A stretch of 64,000 nucleotides of DNA. Source: Paenibacillus rigui (GTDB taxonomy: Bacteria > Bacillota > Bacilli > Paenibacillales > NBRC-103111). The notes beneath the pieces were generated by a model, which was not told where the DNA came from, did no database searches, and saw only the letters and a list, made by a program, of their open reading frames with translations. Location: positions 1 through 64,000 of the forward strand of contig NZ_NMQW01000001.1 in NCBI RefSeq assembly GCF_002234615.1, read 5' to 3'. Positions 16,877 through 25,634 of this stretch are shown here, piece after piece. Position 1 is the first letter of the stretch; each line of letters starts with the position of its first letter. A program made the position numbers and the translations under genes.

Positions 16877-18349
16877 ATGAGCTCCATGACAAGCCAAGCG
16901 CAAGAGCAAGAGCATGAGCAAGTCAGCATGAAATTCGTCACGCTTGTATCGATCGTAGCCGCCCTCGGAGGATTATTGTTCGGCTTTGATACGGCCGTCG
17001 TATCCGGCGCCATCGGCTTCATGCAAACGAGGTTTGATCTGAATGAGGTCGAAGTCGGCTGGGCCGTATCCAGTCTGATTATCGGCTGTATCGTCGGCGC
17101 CGCAGCCTCCGGTGTGTTAAGCGACCGATTCGGCCGCAAAAAAGTGCTGATCGCCGCTGCCCTTCTTTTTATTATAGGGTCCATCGGCTCCGCCATCCCG
17201 GATACGTTCACAGGCTATGTGATCGCCCGGATGATCGGCGGCCTGGGAATAGGCATTACGTCCACCCTATGCCCACTGTACAATGCCGAAATCGCTCCGG
17301 CCCGCTACCGCGGCCGACTTGTCGCCTTGAACCAGTTCGCTACGGTAACCGGAATTTTTCTCGTTTATTTCGTCAATTCCGGTATCGCAGGCTACGGAGA
17401 CGATGCTTGGGATATCGCCATGGGGTGGCGCTGGATGTTCGGCGTAGGCGCGATTCCCGGTCTGCTCTTCCTGATTCTGCTGTTTTTCGTACCGGAGAGC
17501 CCGAGATGGCTGATCAAGCAGGGAAGACCTGTCGAGGCGCTGCCGATTTTGCTTAAAATTCACGGTGAGACGCTTGCACGCCAAGAGGTTTTGGATATTA
17601 AAGCATCGTTTCAGCAGGAAAGCGGGTCGCTGCGCCAGCTGTTCAAGCCCGGTCTTCGTATGGCCCTGATCGCGGGCGTCGTGCTGGCTGTGCTGCAGCA
17701 GGTCACTGGCATTAATGCCGTTATGTATTACGCGCCGGAAATTTTCAAGGCAACCGGAGCCGGGACGAACGCATCGCTGGTGCAAACCATTCTCGTCGGT
17801 CTCATTAATTTCCTGTTTACAATTCTCGCTCTGTGGCTGATTGACAAGGTCGGACGCAAAGCGCTGCTGCTCGCAGGCTCCAGCCTGATGGCGCTCAGCT
17901 TGTTCGTGATCGGTGCCGCCTTCCATACAGGCCATACGTCCGGTCCGATCATATTGATCTTCATTTTGCTGTACGTCGCTTCCTTCGCCGTTTCGCTTGG
18001 TCCGGTGGTCTGGGTTATTCTGTCCGAGATTTTCCCGAACCGCATTCGCGGAAAAGCGACCGCTATCGCTTCCATGGCTTTATGGATGGCGGATTACATC
18101 GTATCCCAGTCGTTCCCTCCGATGCTGAACACGGCGGGTCCGGCAATGACATTCTGGATTTTCGGCATCATGTCGCTGATTACGTTCGCCTTCACTTGGC
18201 GTGTCGTTCCGGAGACGAAGGGCAGATCGCTGGAGGAAATCGAATCCCTCTGGTCTTCTTCCCCTTCCTCTGCAGCCAATCCGGATCAAACCCAGGAAGC
18301 CGGGTATCCTGCTCCTGATTCGCCTGCAGTCTGGGTGAACGGGAAATAA
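16877..18349 (+). CDS. Sugar/H+ symporter (MFS sugar porter family)
   Basis: A 490-aa 12-TM transporter with sugar porter signatures: G-G-L-L-F-G-F-D-T in helix 1, D-R-F-G-R-K-K between helices 2 and 3, P-E-S-P-R-W-L after helix 6, Q-Q-V-T-G-I-N in helix 7, and a C-terminal V-P-E-T-K-G-R-S. It resembles xylose, arabinose or glucose symporters (AraE/XylT/YwtG); the sugar is not certain. The start at 16877 has AAAGGAG 10 nt upstream; an ATG 33 nt earlier lacks a site. It follows the sensing operon, which may control it. Confidence 0.92.
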   Translation: MSSMTSQAQEQEHEQVSMKFVTLVSIVAALGGLLFGFDTAVVSGAIGFMQTRFDLNEVEVGWAVSSLIIGCIVGAAASGVLSDRFGRKKVLIAAALLFIIGSIGSAIPDTFTGYVIARMIGGLGIGITSTLCPLYNAEIAPARYRGRLVALNQFATVTGIFLVYFVNSGIAGYGDDAWDIAMGWRWMFGVGAIPGLLFLILLFFVPESPRWLIKQGRPVEALPILLKIHGETLARQEVLDIKASFQQESGSLRQLFKPGLRMALIAGVVLAVLQQVTGINAVMYYAPEIFKATGAGTNASLVQTILVGLINFLFTILALWLIDKVGRKALLLAGSSLMALSLFVIGAAFHTGHTSGPIILIFILLYVASFAVSLGPVVWVILSEIFPNRIRGKATAIASMALWMADYIVSQSFPPMLNTAGPAMTFWIFGIMSLITFAFTWRVVPETKGRSLEEIESLWSSSPSSAANPDQTQEAGYPAPDSPAVWVNGK

Positions 18350-18365
18350 AGCTTACCCCTTGAAC

Positions 18366-18410
18366 AAAGCTGCACGTACAGGCCATTTGTGCCTCTGCGC
18401 GCAGCTTTTT
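18366..18410 (+). terminator. Terminator of sugar symporter
   Basis: AAAGCTGC pairs with GCAGCTTTTT across a structured 27-base loop, ending in five T residues, about 17 bp after the symporter stop. Confidence 0.8.
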
Positions 18411-18540
18411 CGTTACAGCTCACCCCTACACGGCCGATTTTCTTGCCATCTCATTGTGTGATACAATCAGACCTATGGCATCCTCCCCCACAGGTGCACC
18501 GGTCGTTGGGATGACCACCGTTAGAAAAAAGGTGACTCGT

Positions 18541-18972
18541 ATGAAGGAAAACAAAGATCTGGTCGAAACTATAAATTATGAGATGGCGATCCTCGTCCGC
18601 CGGGGTACATCCATGAATCAGGATAAAAAGCTCGGCAACCTGGAGCGTTCCCACTATTTGCTCATGCAGCATCTGGCGGACTACGGGGCCATTGGCGTCA
18701 AGGCGTTGGCCGATGAATTTCATCTGGACGTATCCACCGTAAGCAGGCAAGCCGCAGCGCTGGAGGCCAAAGGCTATATTCAACGGCTGCCCGATCCGGA
18801 GGACGGGAGAGCAAGCTTCTTTCAGCTTACCGAGCTGGGCATCCGGGAGCTGGCCGATACGAGGGAAGCAAGAATGCAGCGCTACGCCAAGCTGCTGAAG
18901 GACTGGTCGGACACCGACCGGCAAAAGTTCGCGGAGCTGCTGACCCGTTTTAACCGTACCTTTATCGATTAA
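18541..18972 (+). CDS. MarR family transcriptional regulator
   Basis: A 143-aa winged-helix regulator. The recognition helix region is F-H-L-D-V-S-T-V-S-R-Q-A-A-A-L-E, followed by the wing D-P-E-D-G-R-A-S-F-F-Q-L-T, the hallmark D-x-R of MarR proteins. The ATG at 18541 follows AAAAAGGTGA. An extended -10 TGATACAAT lies near 18457-18465. The gene converges on a YhgE/Pip-like membrane protein gene; in B. subtilis yhgE is also next to a regulator (yhgD), which suggests control of that gene, as an inference. Confidence 0.9.
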   Translation: MKENKDLVETINYEMAILVRRGTSMNQDKKLGNLERSHYLLMQHLADYGAIGVKALADEFHLDVSTVSRQAAALEAKGYIQRLPDPEDGRASFFQLTELGIRELADTREARMQRYAKLLKDWSDTDRQKFAELLTRFNRTFID

Positions 18973-18993
18973 GCGTTGTTTTGCTCAAAGAAC

Positions 18994-19223
18994 GAGGCTT
19001 TCCGCCAAAGCCATAACAATGATCATGGCTTGGCGGAGGCCACTGAAAAACGGGCGGAGTGGACGGAATCGTTCTGTAGAAGCGTAAGCGTTCGCCTTTG
19101 TCCCCGGATTTAACCCTATTAGCGGGTTGAAATGAAGAAAATCCGGGGACAACAGCAATCGGAAGAAGGATCCGTCCATGAAGCTCGCAGCTTTATCAGT
19201 GGCCTCGCTTGGCGGAAAGCCTC
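18994..19223. repeat. 230-bp nested foldback (inverted repeat) element
   Basis: Arms nest symmetrically: 18994-19008 with 19209-19223 (15 bp perfect), 19036-19046 with 19196-19206 (11 bp perfect), 19060-19067 with 19171-19178 (8 bp, extendable with gaps), 19098-19111 with 19139-19152 (14 bp perfect), and 19112-19116 with 19124-19128. The left arm has an additional hairpin, 19009-19035. Five T residues follow the right end. It fills nearly the whole gap between the convergent marR and yhgE-like genes and may be a MITE-like or REP-like element doubling as terminator. Confidence 0.85.
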
Positions 19224-19249
19224 TTTTTGTTGTTCTCCTGAATCCCGGA

Positions 19250-21931
19250 TCACGGGATGAGCTTTGTTTGCCTTGCCTTCTCGGCGACGCGCTTCGTGTA
19301 ACCGCTGAGCGGCTTTTTCAAAGCCAATGCCACCACGTAGCAGATCACAATAAATACGAGCAGCATTAGCAAATCCTTGAGCGCCGTACTCCACAGAATG
19401 CCTCCTACCGCCTCCCGCATGACGCCCACCGCATAAGTAAACGGGACGAACGGGTTCAGCATTTGGAAAAATGACGAAGATGTGCTGACCGGGAACGTAC
19501 CTCCCGAGCTTGAAAACTGAAGCACCAGGAAAATAATCGCCAGCCCTTTCCCGATATTGCCGAACACCGAAACCAGTGTATACGTAATTGTAACGAATAC
19601 GATACTAATGAGCATTGCGAATAGAACAAAACATAGCTTATTCACCACGTACGTACCCAGCAAGTAAAAATCGCCCAGCGTCACAATCAACGCCTGGCAA
19701 AGCCCAATCGTTAAAAAAATGCACATTCGGCCGAAGTATACCTCGTAGCTCTTGTAGCGGTTGTCCGCATCCTCCACATCAACCCTCATCAGGGATACGA
19801 GCAGCATTGCCCCCACCCATAGCGACAGCGTCGTATAAAAAGGCGACATCGCCGAGCCGTAGTTCGGGATCGGGTATTTTTTCTCTTCCTTGATCAGCAC
19901 AGGATTCGCCAGAAAATCGCTTTCCTTCGTCGTATCGTTTTTCAACCAGTCCAACAGCGCCTCCAGATTGTTATTTCCTTCAAGTCGCCGGATTTGATCC
20001 GCCGCTTTATGCACCGCCGCCTCGAAATCGGGCAAGTCGTTGCGGACCAGGTCCGCTGTTTGATGCACCGCGCTTTCGATCTCCGGAAACCGGTTTTGAT
20101 ACAAATCGGATACTTTGCGAAGCTCCTCCTCCGCGGCAGGGAGGTCGTTGCGGACAAAATCCGCCGCCTGATGAACCTTCTGCTCCACCTTCGGCAGGTT
20201 GCTTTGAATCCAAGGTGCCGCCTCGTTTACGGCCGCCGTGAACTCATTCATCCTGCTTTGGAGCGTGCCCACCGCTTCATGCAGCCGCTGCCGGATTAGC
20301 GGCAAATCGTTTTGCAGCGCGTCCAGCTCCTTTTGCGCGAAACGAATACCGATCTGCGCATCCTGCAAAATCGCCTGGATGTCCGGCAGCTTCCCTTTCA
20401 GCGCTTGCAGCACGTCCGAAGCATTCGCGGCAACGGCTTGCAGCTGCTTCAGCGCCGCTGCTGCCTTGGGCACGATCTCTGTATCGTACCGTCCCAGCAG
20501 GCTCCCGAGCGCACTGCTCGCCTCCTTGGACAACGTGTTCAGACGATCCACGAGCTCCTTCGCGGGCTGCTCGCCCTTTTGAATCGCTGTTCGTATGGCT
20601 TGGATCGTTTGAACTTGCTCGTTGAAGTTCGTCTTGATGCTTGTTAAGCGGTTAATGACATCGCTTAATCCGCCTCCCGGCAAGTATTCATTCAGCCGCG
20701 TAAACAGATCAATCTGCCGATCCAGTACAGCGACGGCCGTTGTCAGCCGATCTGCGGCAAAGCCGAGCACCGCCACGAATGGCTTCGGATCGATATTCGC
20801 CTGCTGCAGCTGCTCCGTGACTTGCGTCACGGCGTCCGCCGCCTGCTGCATCAGAATCAGATTTTGTTTAATGACAGGCGCCATGGTCTGTAAAGCCGCT
20901 TCATTTTTTTGCAAAAAGTCGTTCAGCGTTCCGGCAAACGCACCGCCGTTCACCGCTATCGCGTCCAGCTTCGGCAGCGCCTCCAGCGCAGCGGTTACAA
21001 TACCGTCCGCCTTGCGGGTATCGTCAATGGCCTTGCTGAGCGCCGTCTCCACCTTGTCGAAATTGGCGTCCAGATTCGTCGCAAGCTGAGCTACCCGCTG
21101 AATTTCCGGCAGCTTCTCTTGAAGGAGCAGCACCTCCTGCCCAGCCTCGTTGATTTTCGGCCACCGTTCCTCCAGCTTGAGAATCGCCGCTCCCGCTTGA
21201 TCGATCTCAGGGATGCGCTGCTCCAGCTCGACGATTTTATCGCCCTTTTCCCGGATTTCAGGCAGCTTCTGTTCGATCTCCAGCGCTTTATTTCCCATAC
21301 CCTCGATATCCGGCAGCCGCTGCTCAAGCTCCAGAATACGGCTCTCGATCTTACGGATTGTCGGCAGCTGCTGCTCGAACTCGATGCCGAGCTCCTTCAT
21401 TCGTGTCAGCACCGTCTCGCTCACGGTCTTGATAAGGTTTTCACTAATCTGCTGAGTCACGTTCGTCGCGCCCTTATCCGTAATCTTCGGCGCCACCGCA
21501 TTAAGCTTCTCATTGACCGTGTATACGATTTCCGGCTTCTGCGGGCTCCCATTCACGACACTTGCAATCTTTTCGGAGAAATCGGCCGGAATGAGCAGCC
21601 TCGCATAATATTTGCCCTGCTCTACCCCGTGCAGTGCTTCCTCATCCTCGACGAAGGTCCACCCGAGCTGATGGTTGTTTTTGAGGCTTGCCACCACCTC
21701 ATCGCCGATATTCAACGCCTTTCCCTGCACAGCCGCGCCCTTGTCCTGGCTCGTGACTGCAATTCGGATCCCCGAAGTGTGGCTGTAGGGGTCCCACATC
21801 GCCGTCAGATTGATCCAGGCATAGACAGAGGGCAGAATAGCAAGCGCGATCATAAGTAAAAGTCCGGTAGGAACTTTGGCAATGTTCAGCAAATCCGTCT
21901 GATAAATGCTGAAAATTTTTTTCATCCGCAT
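19250..21931 (-). CDS. YhgE/Pip domain membrane protein with coiled-coil repeats
   Basis: An 893-aa protein. One membrane segment lies at about 19-40, the extracellular YhgE/Pip N-terminal domain at about 41-180, a long coiled-coil-like region at about 180-660, and five or six membrane segments at about 695-875 of ABC-2 type. The coiled region contains six copies of a 17-residue repeat (x-L-E-Q-x-L-P, starting at residues 184, 201, 218, 235, 252 and 269) and four copies of an 18-residue repeat (LP or FP at 579, 597, 615 and 633). The family includes phage infection protein of lactococci; a molecular function is not established. A second ATG 6 nt inside is also possible as start. Confidence 0.85.
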   Translation of the reverse strand: MRMKKIFSIYQTDLLNIAKVPTGLLLMIALAILPSVYAWINLTAMWDPYSHTSGIRIAVTSQDKGAAVQGKALNIGDEVVASLKNNHQLGWTFVEDEEALHGVEQGKYYARLLIPADFSEKIASVVNGSPQKPEIVYTVNEKLNAVAPKITDKGATNVTQQISENLIKTVSETVLTRMKELGIEFEQQLPTIRKIESRILELEQRLPDIEGMGNKALEIEQKLPEIREKGDKIVELEQRIPEIDQAGAAILKLEERWPKINEAGQEVLLLQEKLPEIQRVAQLATNLDANFDKVETALSKAIDDTRKADGIVTAALEALPKLDAIAVNGGAFAGTLNDFLQKNEAALQTMAPVIKQNLILMQQAADAVTQVTEQLQQANIDPKPFVAVLGFAADRLTTAVAVLDRQIDLFTRLNEYLPGGGLSDVINRLTSIKTNFNEQVQTIQAIRTAIQKGEQPAKELVDRLNTLSKEASSALGSLLGRYDTEIVPKAAAALKQLQAVAANASDVLQALKGKLPDIQAILQDAQIGIRFAQKELDALQNDLPLIRQRLHEAVGTLQSRMNEFTAAVNEAAPWIQSNLPKVEQKVHQAADFVRNDLPAAEEELRKVSDLYQNRFPEIESAVHQTADLVRNDLPDFEAAVHKAADQIRRLEGNNNLEALLDWLKNDTTKESDFLANPVLIKEEKKYPIPNYGSAMSPFYTTLSLWVGAMLLVSLMRVDVEDADNRYKSYEVYFGRMCIFLTIGLCQALIVTLGDFYLLGTYVVNKLCFVLFAMLISIVFVTITYTLVSVFGNIGKGLAIIFLVLQFSSSGGTFPVSTSSSFFQMLNPFVPFTYAVGVMREAVGGILWSTALKDLLMLLVFIVICYVVALALKKPLSGYTKRVAEKARQTKLIP

Positions 21932-22148
21932 TCACCTGATTCCTTCATTTATAGTTTAATCTAACCTTCGTATCCCCTCATCATACCGTAAAGCAGGCTT
22001 TAGCCGCATCACCCAATGTACCATAAGACAATGGACGACATACCATGTGGTCAGCCACCTTCATAGAATTTCACGCCGATTGCCGGAGGTACAAGCTTCA
22101 TGCAGTCCGGGGTGCATAATCTCGCAGGACTCGGGTAACAATGGCAAT

Positions 22149-22829
22149 ATGAACAGAAGCCTAATCGAGCATATGACCAAAAGCCCGCTCCGGCGGTCGC
22201 TATACCATTTTACAAGAGCACGGAACTTGCCGTCGATAGCCTGTTCGGACGCTTTGTACGCTGCAGCAGTGCTAAGCCCCGGCAGCTCGAACGGTGTTTT
22301 CCGCCCCCATACTCTGCAAGCCCGATATGGAGCGCATACCGCCACCCTCAATGCTCACTTGCACATCACCCCCCAGGCCATGGATGCCGATACAACGCCG
22401 GAGCAATTCAGGCAATGTCTCGACCGTCATGTGTTCTTCTGGCCGACCTGGCGCGATTGCCAAGCTATGGCCGCTATGTATGCCCGCCGCGAACCCGATG
22501 AAGCCTTTGCCATCCTCCAACTGGACGCTGTCCGCTTGCTTTCCGATCATTTCGATAGGGTCAAGCTGTCCAAATACGACTCCGGCAGCTCGCCCCGTTA
22601 CCCGCACAGGACTTCTTATCGAAAAAGCTGCCGCATGTTTTTGCCTATCGGCCAATTCATGCAAGCTCCCGCTGAGCCTTTCGTCCCGCAAAAGCCTTCC
22701 GAGATCAAGGAAATCGTCGTTGAATCCGAGCTGACCTCTCTCCGTTCTTACCTGCAGGCTGTTTACTGCCATGACCCGCTGCTCGTCCCCGCAGCATGGC
22801 AATCACTTACGAAGCCAACCTTCAATTAA
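22149..22829 (+). CDS. Hypothetical protein, DUF7002-like
   Basis: About 226 aa from the chosen ATG. The N-terminus L-Y-H-F-T-R-A-R-N-L-P-S-I and the central H-V-F-F-W-P resemble DUF7002 proteins, a family of unknown function sometimes compared with ADP-ribosyltransferase-like folds; this is resemblance only. No membrane segment. The frame is open to 22047, but residues before the second methionine look unlike protein. The ATG at 22149 has a weak ribosome binding site; a much stronger GGAGGT serves a 12-codon reading frame (22100-22138) ending 10 bp upstream, so coupling is possible. Confidence 0.6.
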   Translation: MNRSLIEHMTKSPLRRSLYHFTRARNLPSIACSDALYAAAVLSPGSSNGVFRPHTLQARYGAHTATLNAHLHITPQAMDADTTPEQFRQCLDRHVFFWPTWRDCQAMAAMYARREPDEAFAILQLDAVRLLSDHFDRVKLSKYDSGSSPRYPHRTSYRKSCRMFLPIGQFMQAPAEPFVPQKPSEIKEIVVESELTSLRSYLQAVYCHDPLLVPAAWQSLTKPTFN

Positions 22830-22884
22830 GGGTAGAGATATATGAATAATGTGTGTATAATAGGATGCGTTGATTATCGGACCC

Positions 22885-22913
22885 GACTTTTCTGAGAGTG
22901 GAAAGTCTTTTTT
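22885..22913 (+). terminator. Terminator or attenuator upstream of sulP
   Basis: GACTTTTC pairs with GGAAAGTC (8 bp, one wobble) around TGAGAGT, followed by TTTTTT. It ends the upstream hypothetical gene or acts as attenuator in the sulP leader; a TATAAT at 22856-22861 lies just upstream. Confidence 0.75.
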
Positions 22914-22939
22914 CTATGAATGAGCTATGACCCACAGAG

Positions 22940-22970
22940 CGGACCGTGACTTTTCTGAGACTGAAAGGTC
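22940..22970 (+). repeat. Second copy of the leader hairpin, without T run
   Basis: The segment repeats the preceding terminator region: both read CGGACC, then GACTTTTCTGAGA, then a closing arm. Here GACTTTT pairs with GAAAGGTC and A residues follow instead of T. It lies about 10 bp upstream of the sulP ribosome binding site. Confidence 0.7.
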
Positions 22971-22999
22971 AAAAATAAATAAAAGGAGTGGACGTTTCT

Positions 23000-24454
23000 T
23001 TGCTGTACCAAAAACTGAAAAATGCCTGGTTCTTCAACGTCAGAAGGGACCTGCTGTCCGGGATGACCGTTGCCCTGGCTCTTATTCCTGAAGCGATTGC
23101 CTTCTCGATCTTGGCCGGAGTAGATCCGATGGTCGGTCTGTACGCATCGTTCTGCATCGCGGTGACGATCTCCATTGTGGGCGGTCGCATGGGGATGATA
23201 TCCGCTGCTACTGGGGCTATGTCCTCCTTGATGGGACCGATTATCGCCAAGCACGGCATCGAATACTTATTCGCCGCGTCGATCCTGACGGGAGTCATTC
23301 AGTATTTGATGGGGGTATTGAAGTTCGGGAAGTTTATTACTTTTATCCCTCATTCAGTTGTAACCGGCTTTGTGAACGCGTTAGCCATCATTATTTTCAT
23401 GGCCCAGCTGCCTAATTTTAAAGGCGCGAACTGGCAAATGTATGCCATGGTTGCAGCCACGCTTGCGATCATCTATCTTTTGCCGCTGCTGACCAAGGCC
23501 GTTCCATCCGCACTCGTCGCCATCATCGTCATGACTATCGTCTCCATCACGCTGCATCTGGATATCCGCACCGTTGGAGATATGGGTCAAATCACGCAGG
23601 CTTTGCCCTTTTTCCATGTTCCTGATATCACCCTGTCTTGGGATGCCTTTTGGAGCATTTTGCCCATATCGCTTGCGCTTGCCGTTGTCGGGATTACCGA
23701 ATCCTTGATGACCGCCACCATCGTTGACGAAATGACGGAAACCAAGAGCGATAAGAACAAGGAGGTCAAAGGACAAGGGATTGCCAATGTCGTATCCGGC
23801 TTTTTCGGCGGCATGGCGGGCTGTGCTATGATTGGACAGACGGTCATTAACGTGAAGTCCGGGGGAAGATCCCGTTTATCTACCTTTGTTGCGGGAGTGT
23901 TTCTTCTGTTCCTGATCCTCGTGCTCGGAAATGTCGTCAAACAAATTCCAATGGGCGCGCTCGTCGGCGTCATGTTCATGGTCTCCATCGGCACCTTCGA
24001 CTGGGGCTCCTTGAAAACAATCGCCAAAATTCCACGCAGCGACGCCATGGTGATGGTTGTAACCGTCGCTATCGTCGTGGCTACCTCGGATTTAGCCATC
24101 GGGGTGGTATCAGGTGTTGTACTAAGTGCGCTCATCTTCGGATGGAGATCCGCCAAAATTAAAGCGCATGAATCGATTGAAAAGAACGGAACGAAGGTTT
24201 ATCGCATATCCGGACAGCTATTTTTTGGAACCATGACCTATTTCGTAGATTTGTTCGATTACAAAAACGACCCATCCACCGTCATTATTGATTTTAGTTC
24301 CTCTCATGTCTGGGACCATTCGGCTGTCACGGCTATCGCGAAAACGATCTTAAGATACCAGCAATACGATACGAAGGTAACAATTGTCGGATTGAACGAA
24401 GACAGCAAAAGGCTTGTGGATCAAGTGGGCTTAGCTGCACCGACAGGCCATTAA
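23000..24454 (+). CDS. SulP family inorganic anion transporter
   Basis: A 484-aa membrane protein. Residues 10-370 form the SulP transport domain with ten or more membrane segments, including A-L-I-P-E-A-I-A-F-S in the first and the conserved G-Q-T-V-I-N later; the C-terminal domain (about 395-480) is STAS (V-I-I-D-F-S-S-S-H-V-W-D). Family members carry sulfate, bicarbonate or other anions; which one is not clear. Length is at the short end of the family. I prefer TTG 23000: the GTG at 22988 would overlap its own AAAAGGAG site. Confidence 0.9.
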   Translation: MLYQKLKNAWFFNVRRDLLSGMTVALALIPEAIAFSILAGVDPMVGLYASFCIAVTISIVGGRMGMISAATGAMSSLMGPIIAKHGIEYLFAASILTGVIQYLMGVLKFGKFITFIPHSVVTGFVNALAIIIFMAQLPNFKGANWQMYAMVAATLAIIYLLPLLTKAVPSALVAIIVMTIVSITLHLDIRTVGDMGQITQALPFFHVPDITLSWDAFWSILPISLALAVVGITESLMTATIVDEMTETKSDKNKEVKGQGIANVVSGFFGGMAGCAMIGQTVINVKSGGRSRLSTFVAGVFLLFLILVLGNVVKQIPMGALVGVMFMVSIGTFDWGSLKTIAKIPRSDAMVMVVTVAIVVATSDLAIGVVSGVVLSALIFGWRSAKIKAHESIEKNGTKVYRISGQLFFGTMTYFVDLFDYKNDPSTVIIDFSSSHVWDHSAVTAIAKTILRYQQYDTKVTIVGLNEDSKRLVDQVGLAAPTGH

Positions 24455-24535
24455 AGCAAGGTTAGAAGCACAGACGCGAGGCTACTGCTGCCTTCATGCC
24501 TTTCGGGACTTGACCGTAAAGATAGCGCCACTAAC

Positions 24536-24571
24536 AAAAAGAAGCATGCTGGCCTGCAGCGTGCTTCTTTT
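24536..24571 (+). terminator. Terminator of sulP
   Basis: AAAAAGAAGCATGC pairs with GCGTGCTTCTTTTT around TGGCCTGCA, followed by T residues, about 80 bp after the sulP stop. Confidence 0.9.
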
Positions 24572-24639
24572 TTTGTTGGCTTAAGATCGGAACCACCAGG
24601 TCTGTCAAGATCTTTGCTCAAGCCTTTTTAACGTAAATA

Positions 24640-24756
24640 TTGACCGATGCGATCAGTAAAGAAAACCGAGAGTTGGAGGATTATCTGCTCCCAATTTTAT
24701 ACACGTCCAGTCCATTTATGTACGATGTCCATCGCGGCAAATACCTGAACTATTAA
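24640..24756 (+). pseudogene. Possible gene remnant (38 codons)
   Basis: An open frame without a normal start reads like the C-terminal end of a protein (L-L-P-I-L-Y-T-S-S-P-F-M-Y-D-V-H-R-G-K-Y) ending in TAA at 24754. It is bounded upstream by a stop at 24634 and has no ribosome binding site. I cannot assign a family. The remaining bases of the gap 24572-24833 show nothing else. Confidence 0.25.
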
Positions 24757-24833
24757 TCTTTCAACCATCGGTTACCGTCCCCTAGCAATCAATATTACAT
24801 TCCGTCCTTTACATCTATCCATGGACACTACAA

Positions 24834-25352
24834 CTATTGCTTAAATATAATGTTGTTATCAGAGTCAGTGATTTCAATTAGCGTAACGGTACTTTTAGTA
24901 TCCCCATTTAATATAGGATGTATTAGACCTTTATTCTTTTTGTCCAATTGGACTACATCGCTCTTTCCGTTTGCATACTGAAATTTAATAATATTGGCCT
25001 TCTCTAATAAAGTCATGTCATTAAAGACAATAACTGTAAATGGATGCCCTGAGCTTTGCCCTGAAATTGATAATTTAGAATTGCTTTTAAAACTGTAGTA
25101 TCGATCATTTCTTAGCGTACCGTCTGAGGCAACGTACAGAATATAGTATCCATATTCGGAATCATTTTCGTATAAAATAACTGAGAATGAATCTTCTATT
25201 TTCTTTTCATCGATTACATTTAAATTATTTTGAACTGTGAATTTCCGAATCTGTTCAGAGCTTGGGTAAGTGGATACGTTCTTTTCTTTTGAACAACCTG
25301 CACCCATTACTATACAAGTTGTAAGAACAAGAATGATTATTGATAATCTCAT
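24834..25352 (-). CDS. Putative lipoprotein, AT-rich gene
   Basis: A 172-aa protein with a signal peptide and lipobox M-G-A-G-C (Cys20), then a soluble domain rich in Asn, Ser and Lys. I do not recognise a family. Base composition is clearly more AT-rich than the neighbours (many TTT, AAT, ATA codons), suggesting recent acquisition. AAGGGA lies upstream of the ATG. The gene sits alone between a possible gene remnant and a decayed toxin-like locus, so the 24.5-26 kb stretch looks like a small accessory insertion point. Confidence 0.75.
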   Translation of the reverse strand: MRLSIIILVLTTCIVMGAGCSKEKNVSTYPSSEQIRKFTVQNNLNVIDEKKIEDSFSVILYENDSEYGYYILYVASDGTLRNDRYYSFKSNSKLSISGQSSGHPFTVIVFNDMTLLEKANIIKFQYANGKSDVVQLDKKNKGLIHPILNGDTKSTVTLIEITDSDNNIIFKQ

Positions 25353-25634
25353 CTAATCCCATTCCCTTCTAAGCTACCAGTAATAACTCAGCAAATACCC
25401 AGAAAACCCCGTTTTTGGTGTACTATATCGAGTTTTCAAGAGGGGGACATGTTCACATCCTCTGCCCCGTTTGTATACCTTGTACGAAAATACCCATAGT
25501 GTGGAAAGCAAAATTGTTTTCGTCCCACGAAATCTGCTATCCCCAACTAAGGGCGGACTCCCCGACCTTTTACACTTAACGCCTAATCAAAATCATATCG
25601 TCCGTTCGAAATCTCTACCTGACCCGGGAGGAGT

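Noticed and set aside
20909-21859. 316-codon plus-strand open frame
   Set aside because: Antisense to the repeat-rich coiled coil of the YhgE-like gene, where repeats keep the opposite frame open.
22988-22990. GTG as start of sulP
   Set aside because: It overlaps the AAAAGGAG site, leaving no spacing; TTG at 23000 is more plausible.
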